A stretch of 64,000 nt of DNA, taken from positions 16,934,001-16,998,000 of the forward strand of contig BRKX01000011.1 of the NCBI GenBank assembly GCA_026008535.1, in the 5' to 3' direction. Each line of letters starts with the position of its first letter. Position 1 is the stretch's first letter. Origin of the DNA: Perilla frutescens (taxonomy: Eukaryota > Streptophyta > Magnoliopsida > Lamiales > Lamiaceae). Under the pieces are notes generated by a model. It saw nothing but the letters and a program-made list of their open reading frames with translations, was not told the origin of the DNA and ran no database searches. The translations under genes and the position numbers were made by a program. Positions 11,915 to 23,116 of this stretch are shown here, in pieces.

Positions 11915-12772
11915 TTAAAATTTCGGTCTCTGGCCCTGAGGAAAAGGTTGTGTCCTTCTTTCACCTCCAGCCCACCTTTGACCTTGCCCTTGTCCTTGTC
12001 TAAGCTGACGTCGCATTTCTTGAGCACGAAAAATCCTGAGTTCAGCTTGTTCAGCAACTAGAGCTCGCTCAGCAATTTGCGAGTATGTTGCTCCTTGCAC
12101 TCTTGTTATACTCACATCTCTATATAATTCTGGCTTCAGTCCTTCAAGAAATCTCTCAGCTTTTAGTGCTTCAGTATTAATCATATGCGAAGCAAACCTA
12201 GACAGTTGTTCGAATTTTCTAATATAGTCTCCAACTGTCATGTTCCCCTGTCTAAGTTGTATAAACTCATGCATCTTCAGCGTGCGAATAGGGGCTATGA
12301 AATATTTATTTCTGAATAACTCCTTGAATCTTTCCCAACTCATGGCCGCAACATCTTCAATGCTTGTTATAGTATCCCACCAGTGTCCTGCACTCCCACG
12401 TAGCATAAATGTGGCACATATAACCTTTTCGTCTTCAGGAACTCTACTATATTTGAACATGTTCTCTAATGTTCTGAGCCAATCTTCTGCATAAGTAGGA
12501 TCCAAAGCATCCTCAAAAGTTGGTGGATTTAGTTTCCTAAATCTTTCCCCAACCATTTCCACATGCTCAGCTTGGTGGCATGCCCGATTTTCATCATTCA
12601 TGTCTTGTCGATTTGCCTCCCTCTATTGGATAAGCTCCTGAATTTGTCCCGACTGCCTTTCTATAAGCTCGGTAAGTAGATTAATAATAGCATCTCTATC
12701 CATCCCTGGATTAGAAGTTCCCTCACCAGATGCTCTCTCACCACTACCACCCATACCTCGACCTCTCACCAT
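11915..12772 (-). pseudogene. gag capsid region (element A)
   Basis: Translation would begin at the ATG at 12770-12772 (MVRGRGMGGSGE), about 155 bases after the PBS. One in-frame stop near 12624 interrupts it. The main capsid part (12601-11915) has PPTFEDALDPTYAEDWLRTL, ICATFMLRGSAGHWWDT and GDYIRKFEQLSRFA, the hallmark Retrotrans_gag segments of Tekay/Del elements. After RRTQPFPQGQRPKF a frameshift near 11910 separates it from the zinc knuckle. It would form the particle shell in an active copy. Confidence 0.9.
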
Positions 12773-12924
12773 GGTGAAATAACTTATATAGGTAGTCTGA
12801 TACAAATAAAATAGACATAATGTTATGATATACATATAAATAATCAATCAAATAAAACTTACGGGTACGTGTTGTTCCCAAGTCCAGAGATCATGTACAT
12901 GGACAATCTACAGAAGTATGACCT

Positions 12925-12938
12925 GGGCTCTGATACCA
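12925..12938 (-). promoter_or_regulatory. primer-binding site of element A
   Basis: The plus strand GGGCTCTGATACCA is the complement of TGGTATCAGAGCCC, which pairs with the 3' end of plant initiator methionine tRNA. It lies three bases from the 5' LTR. Confidence 0.92.
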
Positions 12939-12941
12939 CTA

Positions 12942-14877
12942 TGTGACACCCTCAAATGGATGTAGAAGAAAAGACTAACAATGTGAGTGTGCCTTGTATG
13001 TTTTTTTAAATAGAATAGAAAAGTATTGGATCACTCGAGAAAGGATGAGATTTACTTTCACACATAATTTACATAATTATATTAAGGGAAGAAAGAGTAC
13101 TCTGAAGTCAAAAGAGTACACCAGGGAAAATAAAAGTTTATATACAATCAAAACAGTGAACTTCGAAGAAGTTTCACGCTTGAACAAAAATAGAGTCAAA
13201 AGGTGGTGTGAAAAGCTTATAAACAAAAGCCCATCAGGTCATCATCCATATACATAGACCCACATGAACTCTTGGAAACTCCACGTCCCGCACCAAGCAC
13301 TTTTATGGTTCATCAAAATCACCTACAATGCATGAACTATATGAGCTAAAGCACAGTAAGCAGAAATCATGCACGTGATCTTATATACGATGCATAAAGA
13401 AGACACCACACCATGGCTAATGCTCGTGATACAAAATATTTTCATCTCAAAAGCATTTTCATTGTTTAGGAACTTGGCTCCCTTCACCGACACCAACATG
13501 AGTCATGAGCTCATAATATATTCAATATCACTTGGCCATAATGTGATTAGTGTACTCATGTGGCTCATCCTTCCTAGACCCCAAGGGACACGCCCCCTGC
13601 CTGTTCCCTTTGATCCCACATGAAAGTCATCCCACATCAGCCACTCATCACCTCAAAGGTGCAGTCAAAGTGGACCATCCTCTCTGGACCCCAAGGGACA
13701 CGCTCCCTGCCTGTTCCCTTTGATCCCGCATGGAAGTCATCCCACTCGAGGCACAAATATCAACACAGCACAACACGGGCTGTTGGTGACCAATCCCAAA
13801 CGAAATGTTTTCTCTGTCTCAAAATCATTTCATGCACACAACTCGACAATATCTACATGAGGTACATGCATATGCTCGTGCTCATGTACAAGATATTGAA
13901 TGCAAATAGATAGAACACCACAAGCATATTATGAGGTAAGAAATTGTAACAACACAATAGCATATAATAATCACATAATAATATATTCATGCATTGTAGT
14001 TGCAAATGGATTTCTACTTACCTCGATCGAGTCCAAAGCTTAAAATGTTTGAAATCCTAATTTGATGTTTTCTTTCCAAAATCTAATCAAAACAAAGTAA
14101 GAACCACACATCACTAATCGACAATAATCTATAATTTAATAATCTTCTCTACTTATTAAATTACAATTTAACCATCTTCTCTAAATATTCTATATTTTTA
14201 AACAAACATACTAACAATTAACCAATATGTCGTGCTTATATTTTTAATAACATGACACTTAACATTCTAAATTACATAATCTGATCCATGCTTATAAACT
14301 ACAAAATGGAAAATCAAATTACTTAATTATTTACCATTAATATATATTCTATTCAAATAATAACAATTAGTAGTACTATTGCCGTTTGTTTCATACGTCT
14401 GCCTTAACAATTATAGTAATGAAATATGATTACATAATAGTTTCCATTTTAATATTTGCAAACACACATGCACCTATACACGAATATATATATATATATA
14501 TATAACCATAACAGAAATTGGTAAATAGCATGAAATTAAAAAGATATGTTCACTATTTGTATTTCCAAATTAAATAAAGTAACTTGGTCTTATTACATTA
14601 ATAATAATTAATTCACATATAAAAAAAATCCACTTTCACCATTTTATTATTTTTCGTTCAATATAATTGAACTAACTAAACAATACTAAAATCAATACAA
14701 TTAATTAAATATTGTTCTTTGCATTATAGAAAAAAACTTATAAACTATAGATGTTCAATATCATTAACTATAATAAAATATGAACTAAATTAATAACACA
14801 CTTAAATGCTAAACTAAAATATTAACCTCATCAATTTGCCGAAAGTTCCCAGTTTCTTTTACCTCACTAATCTCAAT

Positions 14878-14915
<38 letters not shown>

Positions 14916-15187
14916 GTAAGGATGTTCTTCTCTCTCCCCCTCTCTCTCTCTCTCTCCATATTTTTACTTCATAAAACTCATTTTATATGATTCCATGGTG
15001 GGTATATAAATATATATTTTTACCATAATCCCTTATCTTACAATACTTATAGATAAGGTTATGCATACTTTTGCCAACGAAAGGTAATGTGTATATATAT
15101 ACACGTGTACCCCTACTATATATATATAATATTAACCTTACACCTATCACCCCTTCCCAAACCACACGTGTATATATGTATATATAA

Positions 15188-15234
<47 letters not shown>

Positions 15235-15521
15235 ACATTTTCCTTGTCTTCTTAAGGCATATGTATGTGTCTACTTATATATATATATACACTAAAATGC
15301 TATATGTATATATAGACACATATCTTTTATTCTATATTATATATATACATATATCTAGAAATCATTAATGTAATATACATATATCTTTATCAAATAAACA
15401 AATGGGCATAATCATGTTTACACACATATATAAATGTAATTGTCATAAAAATAAGCAGACAATACCTATATGAAGCATATACCAAGATAATCATTAAATA
15501 ATGAGAGGCTCGGTTACTACT
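12942..15521 (-). repeat. 5' LTR of element A
   Basis: It matches the LTR at 5630-8208 with few substitutions; most length differences are in TA microsatellites (14485-14502, 14882-14911, 15193-15232). The terminal base next to the TSD is T instead of A at 15521. In sense orientation the promoter should lie within it, but I cannot place a TATA box because of the many TA tracts. Confidence 0.92.
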
Positions 15522-15526
15522 CACCC
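15522..15526. repeat. target-site duplication CACCC (right)
   Basis: This is identical to 5625-5629 and confirms the insertion boundary of element A. Confidence 0.9.
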
Positions 15527-15779
15527 ACTTACTCGATCATACTCCATCTACTACAACATTCCACCGTGGTTTTTAATCTACTAATTTGAGCTTGCGAGAA
15601 GACTGAGAGGAGCTGATCAAAAGTGTTGAATTCGATCAACACTATATTCGCCACACACTAACACATGCACTTATTTTTGAGTGCTATACACGAGGGGTAA
15701 AATCAAAGTGAAAACATGAGTGATCGTGAGGTTGTGAGGTCCATACCTTGTTTCTTTCATGTCTATTCATTTTGCGGGT

Positions 15780-17330
15780 ACTATGAAGAATGGTACCAAT
15801 CTAGAATTGTCGGTTCCACCCAATGGCAAACCGAAGTCGACAAACACACCGGGTGACCAGTCTTACTCGGCTAACACAATGTGGGATGCCAAGTATCACT
15901 TTGATACTATGGCATAGTACTTTGAGCATCAGAATCGTCTACTGAAGGACGTTCTTGGCAACTAAGTAGCCACATTAATCGAGCATCTTGAGAAGCTTAA
16001 GGCTTAGTCGACTACACTACAAGCAGTCTAAGGAAACGTCGTAAGGCAACCCGAGCCTCAAGGGAACGCAGTGAGGTAACCTGAGCCTCAAGGACCCATA
16101 AGGAGACAACCCGAACCTCAAAAAGCTGCACCAAGGCAGCCAGAACTACAAGCATTCGAGGGAGATAATGACGGACATGAGTTCGATGTAGCCAGTGAGT
16201 ATGAAGCTGATTTCATACCACTGACAAGGGGCAATCACCATGATCGACCCTGAGTACCTTACAGACGCGCATTCCGTGTTGAGAGATCGAGATTTGAGGA
16301 TGCTGACATGGTAAACAACATCAAGACCACCATTCCAGAGTTCGAGGGATTACACGACCCTAACGTGTCCCTCGATTGGGAAAGGAAATTCAATAAGATT
16401 TTTGAGTATTATGACTTTCCCGAGTTGAAAAAGGTGCAACTCGCATCCCTTGAATTTAAGGAATATGCAACGACTTTGTGGGAGAATCAGCAAGCTAAGA
16501 GACGCCGTGATCGATATCTATCTATCGATACATGGTAAGAGATGAAAGAAGTCATGCGAGGGTGTTTTATACTGGAGCACTATGAGCGGGAGCTAGAGAA
16601 GAAGTTCAATCGCATAAAATAAGACACCCATTCGATTGAAGAATATCACAAGGAACTTGAGACAACACTGAATCGAGTTGGAAAAGAAAAGTCCCTTGAA
16701 GCTACAATTATCCGGTATGTAGAAGGCATGAATCCGGATATTGCATGTGAAGTCGAACTGAAGGACTTCTCTAGCATTCAAGAGATGGTGCACTATGCAA
16801 CAATTATCAAATGATAGCTAAGGGAAGGTCGGCACCGATCTTTGCATAGTGCAGTCCCTACATGCTTGTCTTGGGACCGCAACACTTCTCAGACGCCATC
16901 CACAGAGGTCCCATGGCCGAGAGTTGCTATCAAATAGCCCGTTCGTTGATTTAATTGCACTATACCATAGACAAATTGTAGACCCGAGTCTACGCCACCT
17001 ATACAGTTCAGGCCACCACCTACATAGCCAAATCCACATGTGCAGCCACCTACAGCAGCCCCTCCATGAGCCCGTGACATTCAGTGTCACAAATACCAAG
17101 GATGGGGCCATTTTCAAGCCCAGTGTCCGAACAGACAAGTTCTATTCCTGTCTGAGCAGAATGAACTCGAATCAGCCAGCAAGGACGAGCTGGAGCACCC
17201 CCTATGCAACGTGAGTAAGGAAGAACAAGATAATGATGCCAAGCTTGAAGAGTTCACCATAGATGTGCCAATTGTCAGTCTTATTACAATCTGGAGCCTT
17301 AGCATCATTCAAGACGAGGAACAAGATCAT
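15780..17330 (+). pseudogene. gag remnant of the outer gypsy element
   Basis: A recognisable capsid segment lies at 16308-16800: TTIPEFEGLHDPNVSLDWE, KVQLASLEFKEYATTLWEN, then HYERELEKKFNRIK and VEGMNPDIACEVELKDF, with TAA or TAG stops between them. Before it, 16025-16150 has a ~33-bp tandem repeat coding variants of QPEPQG. At 17070-17132 ARDIQCHKYQGWGHFQAQC is a nucleocapsid knuckle in which the second Cys of CX2CX4HX4C is Tyr. It is clearly dead and older than element A. Confidence 0.8.
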
Positions 17331-17364
17331 CAACGGGAAAACATCTTCTATACCCGTGTGATGA

Positions 17365-17830
17365 TCTAAGAACCAGTCGTGCTCTATGATTATTGATAGT
17401 GGTCGTGTCATCAATGCGATTAGTTAATATGCAGCCAACAAACTCATCCTAACGGCATAAAAACATCTAAAGCCATATCAATTGTAGTGGCTTACAAAAA
17501 GAGGTGAAGTCTGCGTACTCTACCAAGTAAGTGTCAAATTTTCAATTGGAAAATTTTCTGACACTATGTTGTGTGACGGTATCCCTATAGATGCGGCACA
17601 TTTATTGTTGGGTAGACCGTGGTAATTTGAAAAGTGTACAGTCCATGATGGACGTCTGAACACGTACACCATGAAGCACAATGGCCGAACTTGAATTTTG
17701 AAGCCATTGGCCCCGAAGGACGCTGTCGAGGATCAACAATGCATGTAAGAGAGATTTAAAGAAAAGAGAGAAAAGCAGACAGCCATTGCAGCAACAAAGC
17801 AGGCCGCCAAACGTGCTAGCTCCACATGGC
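17365..17830 (+). pseudogene. aspartic protease remnant (outer gypsy element)
   Basis: The reading includes CSMIIDSGRVINAIS, corresponding to the catalytic DSG, then LCDGIPIDAAHLLLGRPW and the linker ERFKEKREKQTAIAATKQ that precedes RT in this type of element. Several in-frame stops occur. The reading continues as a low-complexity linker to about 18060, after which integrase sequence appears directly, so RT, RNase H and the integrase core have been deleted. Confidence 0.75.
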
Positions 17831-18099
17831 CCATGCAAAGCCATAGCAGCACCACACGGCCTGTGCAAGGTACACAGTCCAGAGCTCTGAGAGTCCCACA
17901 TGGACCGTGCAGCTCTGACCCACCAATGCACGGACCATGCGCTCCTTCAACCACCACCAACTGGTCCGTCGTCCCCTCCCTTACACCTCAACCATCTTTT
18001 GACTCATCCAAGAAGGATTTAACATCCGAATCATCTGCAAAGACACCCAAACAACGCAGCTTGTTTATTTCTATAAAAGGAGTCCAAAAATCCGTGAAC

Positions 18100-18966
18100 G
18101 CAGGTTTGCCATTCGTCTTATTTCTATTTTTTACTGCTTGTCATCCTCAAACTGATGGTCAAACGAAAGGTGTAAACCGGATACTTGGTACTTTGTTGCG
18201 TACATTAGTGAAAAATAACTTAAAATCGTGGGAAGATTGTTTGCCTTTTGCTGAATTTTCTTACAGTCGTGTTGTTCATTCTTCTATAAATATGTTCCCG
18301 TTTGAAGTTGTTTACGATTTTGATCCGTTAACCCTTACTGATTTATTGCCTTTACCTATTGAGCATCTAACAAGTGTTAAAGGTACAATAAGAGCTGAGC
18401 ATGTGAAAGAAATGCATGAGAAGGTAAGAGCTCGGTTCGAGCAAAAGGGACAACATATGGCCGTCACACGGAATGAACACCGCCGGCCGATGATCTTTCA
18501 AATTGAGAGACTGAGTTTGGATTCATTTAAGTCTGGGTCAATTTTCTAATTTGAGGAAGTCAAAGTTAATTCCAAGAGGACATGGACCATTCACTATTTT
18601 AAGTCGAGTCAATGATAATGCGTATCACATTGATCTACCTAGTGAGTACAGGTGTTCATGTACTTTCAATGTTTCTGATCTTTCTCCCTATTATGTACAT
18701 AAGTTCGATCTAGATGAGTCTAAGAATTCGATGACGAATTCTTTTCAGTAGAGTGGGAATGATGAGAATGGGCCTAACGTTACTCAAGATGAAGTCGAGA
18801 TGCAGCTCAAAGGTCCAATTACACACCTTAGAGCAAAGAGATTAAAAGCTTATTTGCAAGCTGTTGTGAGGAAGAAGTTAGAGGAACAATTGATCAAGCA
18901 GCCTCTATGTCCAAGATGGGTCAATTTAACGTCCATTACGGATGAAGAAATATGTTCAAGTACTTA
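18100..18966 (+). pseudogene. integrase C-terminal part with tail reading into the 3' LTR
   Basis: The segment TACHPQTDGQTKGVNRILGT and KSWEDCLPFAEFSYSR is the end of a gypsy integrase core. After a frameshift near 18545 it continues with LIPRGHGPFTILSRVNDNAY and CTFNVSDLSPYYV. A TAG at about 18748-18750 stands where relatives have a Glu or Gln codon; the same frame then runs through the polypurine tract into the LTR with MQLKGPITHLRAKRLKAYLQ and stops near 18966. So the polyprotein originally ended inside the LTR. Confidence 0.85.
18745..18759 (+). promoter_or_regulatory. polypurine tract of the outer gypsy element
   Basis: The purine-rich TCAGTAGAGTGGGAA directly precedes the 3' LTR start TGATGAG. 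It overlaps the coding frame of the polyprotein tail. Confidence 0.65.
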
Positions 18967-19953
18967 GAAGAAAGTTTGAGAAGATTTGGACGTGTGCATG
19001 GAAATCTGCATGGGAAACAGTGGATCTCGAATTTGCATGCATGGAGTTTATTTGGATCGAGATTGGACCGCCAAATTTGAGAAGTAATTCAGCCCATGAA
19101 GGACATTAATTAAAGTCCAAATTGGAGTTTGAAGGCCCAACTCTAATTGGGAATTATTTTATCTAGATTAGATTTTTATTATCTTTATTTTTGGTCTTTT
19201 TAGATTTACCATATTTAGAATTCTAGTTAAGGTAAAACTCTCTAGTATTTTCGGCCATGCTATGTCTTTTGGCCTTGTTATTTTCGATCCATCCTATGCT
19301 ATAAATAGGGGATCATTATTTCATTGTTACTTTAGACGTTGATTAATATTTGATGTTTTATTTTTAATTGTCTCACGATCCTTTGGTTGATCACACAAAC
19401 ACAAGTTCTTTAGACCTAGCAAATCAAAAGTCCTATCTCAACCTTCTTTTTAGTTCTTCAAGAATTAGAGGGAAGTGCTAAATAATCTGGAGAAGATCAA
19501 CGTAATTGTGTTTCGTCTCACAAAGGCAAGGTTCAATTGAAGGCCGAATCCAATCTACCTATCATAGACAACAATGATGCCATCTACCATCATTTACAAG
19601 CCACAATTCGTACGGGACCTTCCTTCCAAATAACTTCTAACATTCATCCATCTTTCCTAGCCTAGACCGAAGCTATCCACGCCCCAAAACCATACTCTAT
19701 CGTACCCTATTTTCTTCATTTATTTACATTGTGTTTTGCTTTAGTTGTGTCATTAATCAAGGTGTCTTAGTTGTTTAAATATTGAGTCTAATTCCCTCAT
19801 ATTAATCTATTCATATTCATCGTGTTTTAGTCATTTATATTATTTAGTTTAGTCGGGTTGAATTCTTCATTTGGTTGACGTTGTTCGAGTCCTTTTTAAG
19901 TCTTCCGCTAGCATCTATCGATTTGACTTAGACACATTGTCCAAGTCATATCA
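18760..19953 (+). repeat. 3' LTR of the outer gypsy element
   Basis: It is similar to 3806-4990 from TGATGAG to the CACATTGTCC end, with clearly more differences than between the two LTRs of element A. It contains the polyprotein tail in its first ~200 bp. The end at 19953 (TATCA) is chosen because it leaves CGTAT next to it, close to CGAAT before the 5' LTR; an end at 19948 is also possible. Confidence 0.8.
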
Positions 19954-20596
19954 CGTATCCTACCTAGACGCACGAACAACGTTTTGGCCCAAATACACAC
20001 CTAAACTATTAAAAAAGACCAATCGGCCCGTAAACTATTAAAAAAATAAACTGACACTTGAAATTAATAATGTTATTTTTTTTCCGTTAATTAAAATGTG
20101 TCAAGCTCAATTCTATCACGTATGCATTTCGATCAGATAAATTGAAACTACGGTCAAATAGCCCACACTATGGAGTTTCAAACCCCTCTTTTAATTTCAA
20201 AATCCAATATCAAATTGGTATCGATATTTAAAATTTAATTCATAGTAAAAACCCTCGTCATCAATATTTCTATGTGTAATTATTCTATAGTTTAACATCC
20301 GATTGATAAATTGAGAGTATAATTAGAAAGCCCATTAGGACTTTCTAACCATATCACAATACACATATCATCATCCAAATCAATCATAATTAGGTCAAAG
20401 AATTTATGGGCATTTTATTTAACGGAAAAAATTTAATGGTGTTAAATGAAAAGAGTGAATTTAATATATTTTGAATAGTTGAGAATGCCGATTGTACTTT
20501 TTACATAGTTTAGGTGTGTATTTGGGCCAAAAAATAATTCGTACGTGTAGGTGGGATTGGGCATATAGTTCGGGTGTTTTTTTTGCCCTTTACCCT
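19954..20596 (+). mobile_element. right part of the long-TIR MITE
   Basis: This continues the MITE begun at 3765. Its arms are long: TTTTGGCCCAAATACACACC near 19992 is inverted near 20535, and the terminal AGGG(C/T)AAAGGGC block is inverted at 20573-20596. The uninterrupted element would be about 680 bp with no coding capacity. A truncated inverted relative lies at 27973-28430. The possible 7-bp TSD does not decide between hAT, Mutator and PIF-type superfamilies. Confidence 0.75.
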
Positions 20597-20730
20597 AATA
20601 ATAAATATGGAATTAAGAGGATTGTAGTACTTTTTTTATGATAATGGCTAGAAACATTACTTTTTAAAAAAGTGGTTATTTACATTATTTACTAAGTAAT
20701 AATGACCATTTAAAAATTTCCCTCAATATG
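20597..20730. repeat. dispersed ~1.1 kb repeat, copy 1, right part
   Basis: It continues copy 1 after the MITE and matches 22169-22305 (AATATGGAATTAAG, ATAATGGCTAGAAACATTA, TTTACATTATTTACTAA). Together with 2797-3764 it reconstitutes the same unit as copy 2. Confidence 0.75.
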
Positions 20731-21228
20731 ATATATTGCCAATTCTCCTGTGCACTAAATGCATATTAGATCGTCAATGTGCGTTGACCAAAAACCGTCA
20801 AAAAAGATGGTGGGCCATCATTATTAACGCTACTAGTTACTTTTGTTCTTCATTAGTTTTGTACAAAAGAAATATGCATATTCCAAACAATACACAAAAC
20901 CGCCACTTACTATGTAAAATAGGCCTACCCATTACTCAATTCATTAATGTTCACTTTTGATATAAATAAAAGTGTTAATATGAGAAAATAACAATTATTA
21001 CTTAATAAATAATATAAATATTCCCTTTTTGAAAATATAAAATTAAGTTTTTTAGGATGAGAATATACATCAATACCCTTAGTAATAATATAAATAATTT
21101 TTAACATTAATGATTTCCTAAATAAAAATACCATAATATATTAACAAAAAAAAATTATAGGTAATGATTTCAGAATCTATCTTTCGCACCCTAAAAAAAA
21201 TATATCTTTCGTAGTTGTTCTACTTCAA
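20731..21228. other. intergenic, no gene seen
   Basis: This is AT-rich DNA. The section 20745-20800 (GATCGTCAATGTGCGTTGAC) resembles the subterminal sequence of the TIR element at 24670-25035 and may be a fragment of one. Nothing else was recognised. Confidence 0.5.
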
Positions 21229-22305
21229 AACCTCAGAAGTTACAACTGCTAGGTTTTTGTTGCTGTCTTTTGTTGTTGTTGTCGTCTCCTGTCACTGCTG
21301 TTGCCGGAGACGAAAGTCATAAGATTCAACCGTCTGCTAAAGTTCAACCGCCATCATCGCTAAACAATCATGGACGATGATTATGAACAATCTCATACTT
21401 ATAATGAATACACGAGTGCAACGATAAGAGTAGTCATGTCATGTTCTCGTGCATTAGTTCAATAATGATTTAATACACGAGTACACAATTAGTTCAATGT
21501 GGCAGTTCAAAATACGGTTAGGGTCATTCGTGTACACGCACAAAAGTTGATTATTACATCGATACATGACTGCACGAGTGTGTATATTCGTGTACTCGAG
21601 CAATAGTTAAAAAAATGCATGAATACACGAGTGCATGAGTTTGCTAATTTGTGTCCTCATGCAACATAAAAAATGAGACATTGCACGAGTTTATAAATAA
21701 ATTATTGCACAAATGAACTCTAATACTCATGTACCAAAAGAAATTGATTTCTGGACCAAAGAAGATTATTTTTTTCCACTCATTCCAAAGAAAGATTCAA
21801 AAAACTTAAATATCTAGATCGATAAAAAAAGTACAAATCCGTAAATATCATATACCTTATTGCTGTAAAAAAAACATGCGCAATGTCAACAAAATATCAA
21901 AAAAATCCCAAATTCAGAAAGAGTCTCTATTTTTCAATATTTTAACAAATAATTTATTGCTGAAACGAGGATTAGAGAGAGGAAGAATCATGTTAATCTT
22001 AAAAAATCATACCTTGATGAGCTTCACTAAAGGTAGCTTTATTTCAAATGATAAAACAAAGATTGAAAAATGAGAGAGACGAGAGAACGTCGTTTGTAGT
22101 GGGAAGAGAGAGAAAATTAGATATTTTGATATATATGAATATATAGATATAAATAAATAATAATTCTTAATAATAAATATGGAATTAAGGGTATTGTGGT
22201 ACTTTTTTTTTATAATGGCTAGAAACATTATTTTTTTAAAAAGTGACTATTTACATTATTTACTAAATAATAATCGTGATTTAAAAATTTTCCTCAAAAT
22301 AAAAT
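21229..22305. repeat. dispersed ~1.1 kb repeat, copy 2 (uninterrupted)
   Basis: This is a full-length match to copy 1 (2797-3764 plus 20597-20730). At 22166-22182 it reads CTTAATAATAAATATGG without an insertion, the empty site of the MITE. Both copies are rich in CACGAGTGCA/CGTGTAC-type short repeats in the middle. No protein-coding region is supported. Confidence 0.75.
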
Positions 22306-22694
22306 ATATCTATTTGACTCTGTCTCCTCTCACTTTCAAATCAATAGTTTACAATTTATATATATATATATATATATATTATAACACACCTCATTTTTTT
22401 CCCGCCCACATGCATGGGTATTTTAGATAATTAATAACACAATAATTAGTGAGATGATTTAATGGACGTTAATTAATTATCATATATACAACTCAATTAC
22501 GTGATACACATTTATATACTTAAAACATATACACTACTAATTAAAATAATTTTAATCAATAGAATGCATTATAATGAAATCCTATAATTATGTTAATTTA
22601 CCTTCTATATATTGTATTAATGTTACATATATGGAATTATGGAAACATCAATTAATATATTTTTCTATTATTAAAGCATATAACTATATAACTA
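22306..22694. other. AT-rich intergenic with TA microsatellite
   Basis: The segment contains a TA tract at about 22358-22380 and otherwise AT-rich unique-looking sequence. I see no gene. Confidence 0.5.
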
Positions 22695-23010
22695 CTACCT
22701 CCGTTTTGAAATGTTTATTGTTTTAGGTTTTTTTTTGTTTCAAAATATTTGTTGTTTTATATAATTTGACATTATCTCTCCTAATTTTAACCCTCTCAAA
22801 TCCTACAAGATTTCTTGATTCTAACTTACCTATAATATATGAAGAGAGAAAAATATATGGAGAGAGAAAATATAGTTATTTTTTAGGAAAATATATATAG
22901 ATGAATTAGATTTTATGGCATATATAAGGGATGGGTATATTTGTTCACAAAATTAATTCTTAAATATAGATAAAAAAAATAAAACAACAAACATTTCGAA
23001 ACGGAGGTAG
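22695..23010. mobile_element. Stowaway-type MITE
   Basis: The ends are CTACCTCCGTTTTGAAATGT and the inverted ACATTTCGAAACGGAGGTAG, flanked on both sides by TA (22693-22694, 23011-23012). The CTMCCTCCGT terminus with a TA duplication is characteristic of plant Stowaway elements, which are mobilised by Tc1/mariner transposases. At 316 bp it has no coding capacity. Confidence 0.92.
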
Positions 23011-23116
23011 TATATGTTTAGGAGAATCGAATTCTTTATATACCTTTTATAATTATACGCATGGCTGAATTATTGGTTGAGGTGTGTGTATACTGGATAT
23101 GTGTGTGTGTGTGTCT

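Larger units (their letters stand above)
5630..15521 (-). mobile_element. Tekay/Del-type Ty3/gypsy retrotransposon, nearly complete (element A)
   Basis: This 9.9 kb element has LTRs of 2579 and 2580 bp, a 5-bp TSD (CACCC), an iMet PBS, a polypurine tract and, on the minus strand, gag, protease, reverse transcriptase, RNase H, integrase and a C-terminal chromodomain in that order. Domain order plus the chromodomain place it in the chromoviruses; gag style and LTR length fit Tekay/Del. A few stops and frameshifts break the reading frame, so this copy cannot encode its own enzymes. Its LTRs differ by far less than those of the element it interrupts, so it is the younger insertion. Confidence 0.93.
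3806..19953 (+). mobile_element. defective Ty3/gypsy LTR retrotransposon, carrying a nested element
   Basis: Two LTRs of about 1.19 kb (3806-4990 and 18760-19953) flank an internal region with a tRNA-iMet-type PBS, a gag with stops, a protease remnant and the C-terminal part of an integrase, all on the plus strand. Reverse transcriptase, RNase H and the integrase core are missing, so the copy was deleted internally. It inserted into the MITE at 3765-20596; the flanks CGAAT and CGTAT agree at 4 of 5 positions if the 3' LTR ends at 19953. A younger Tekay element later inserted in its leader at 5630-15521. Confidence 0.8.

Noticed and set aside
16818..17960. Several 60-120 aa ORFs on the minus strand
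   Set aside because: They are antisense shadows of the gag and protease remnants of the outer gypsy element.
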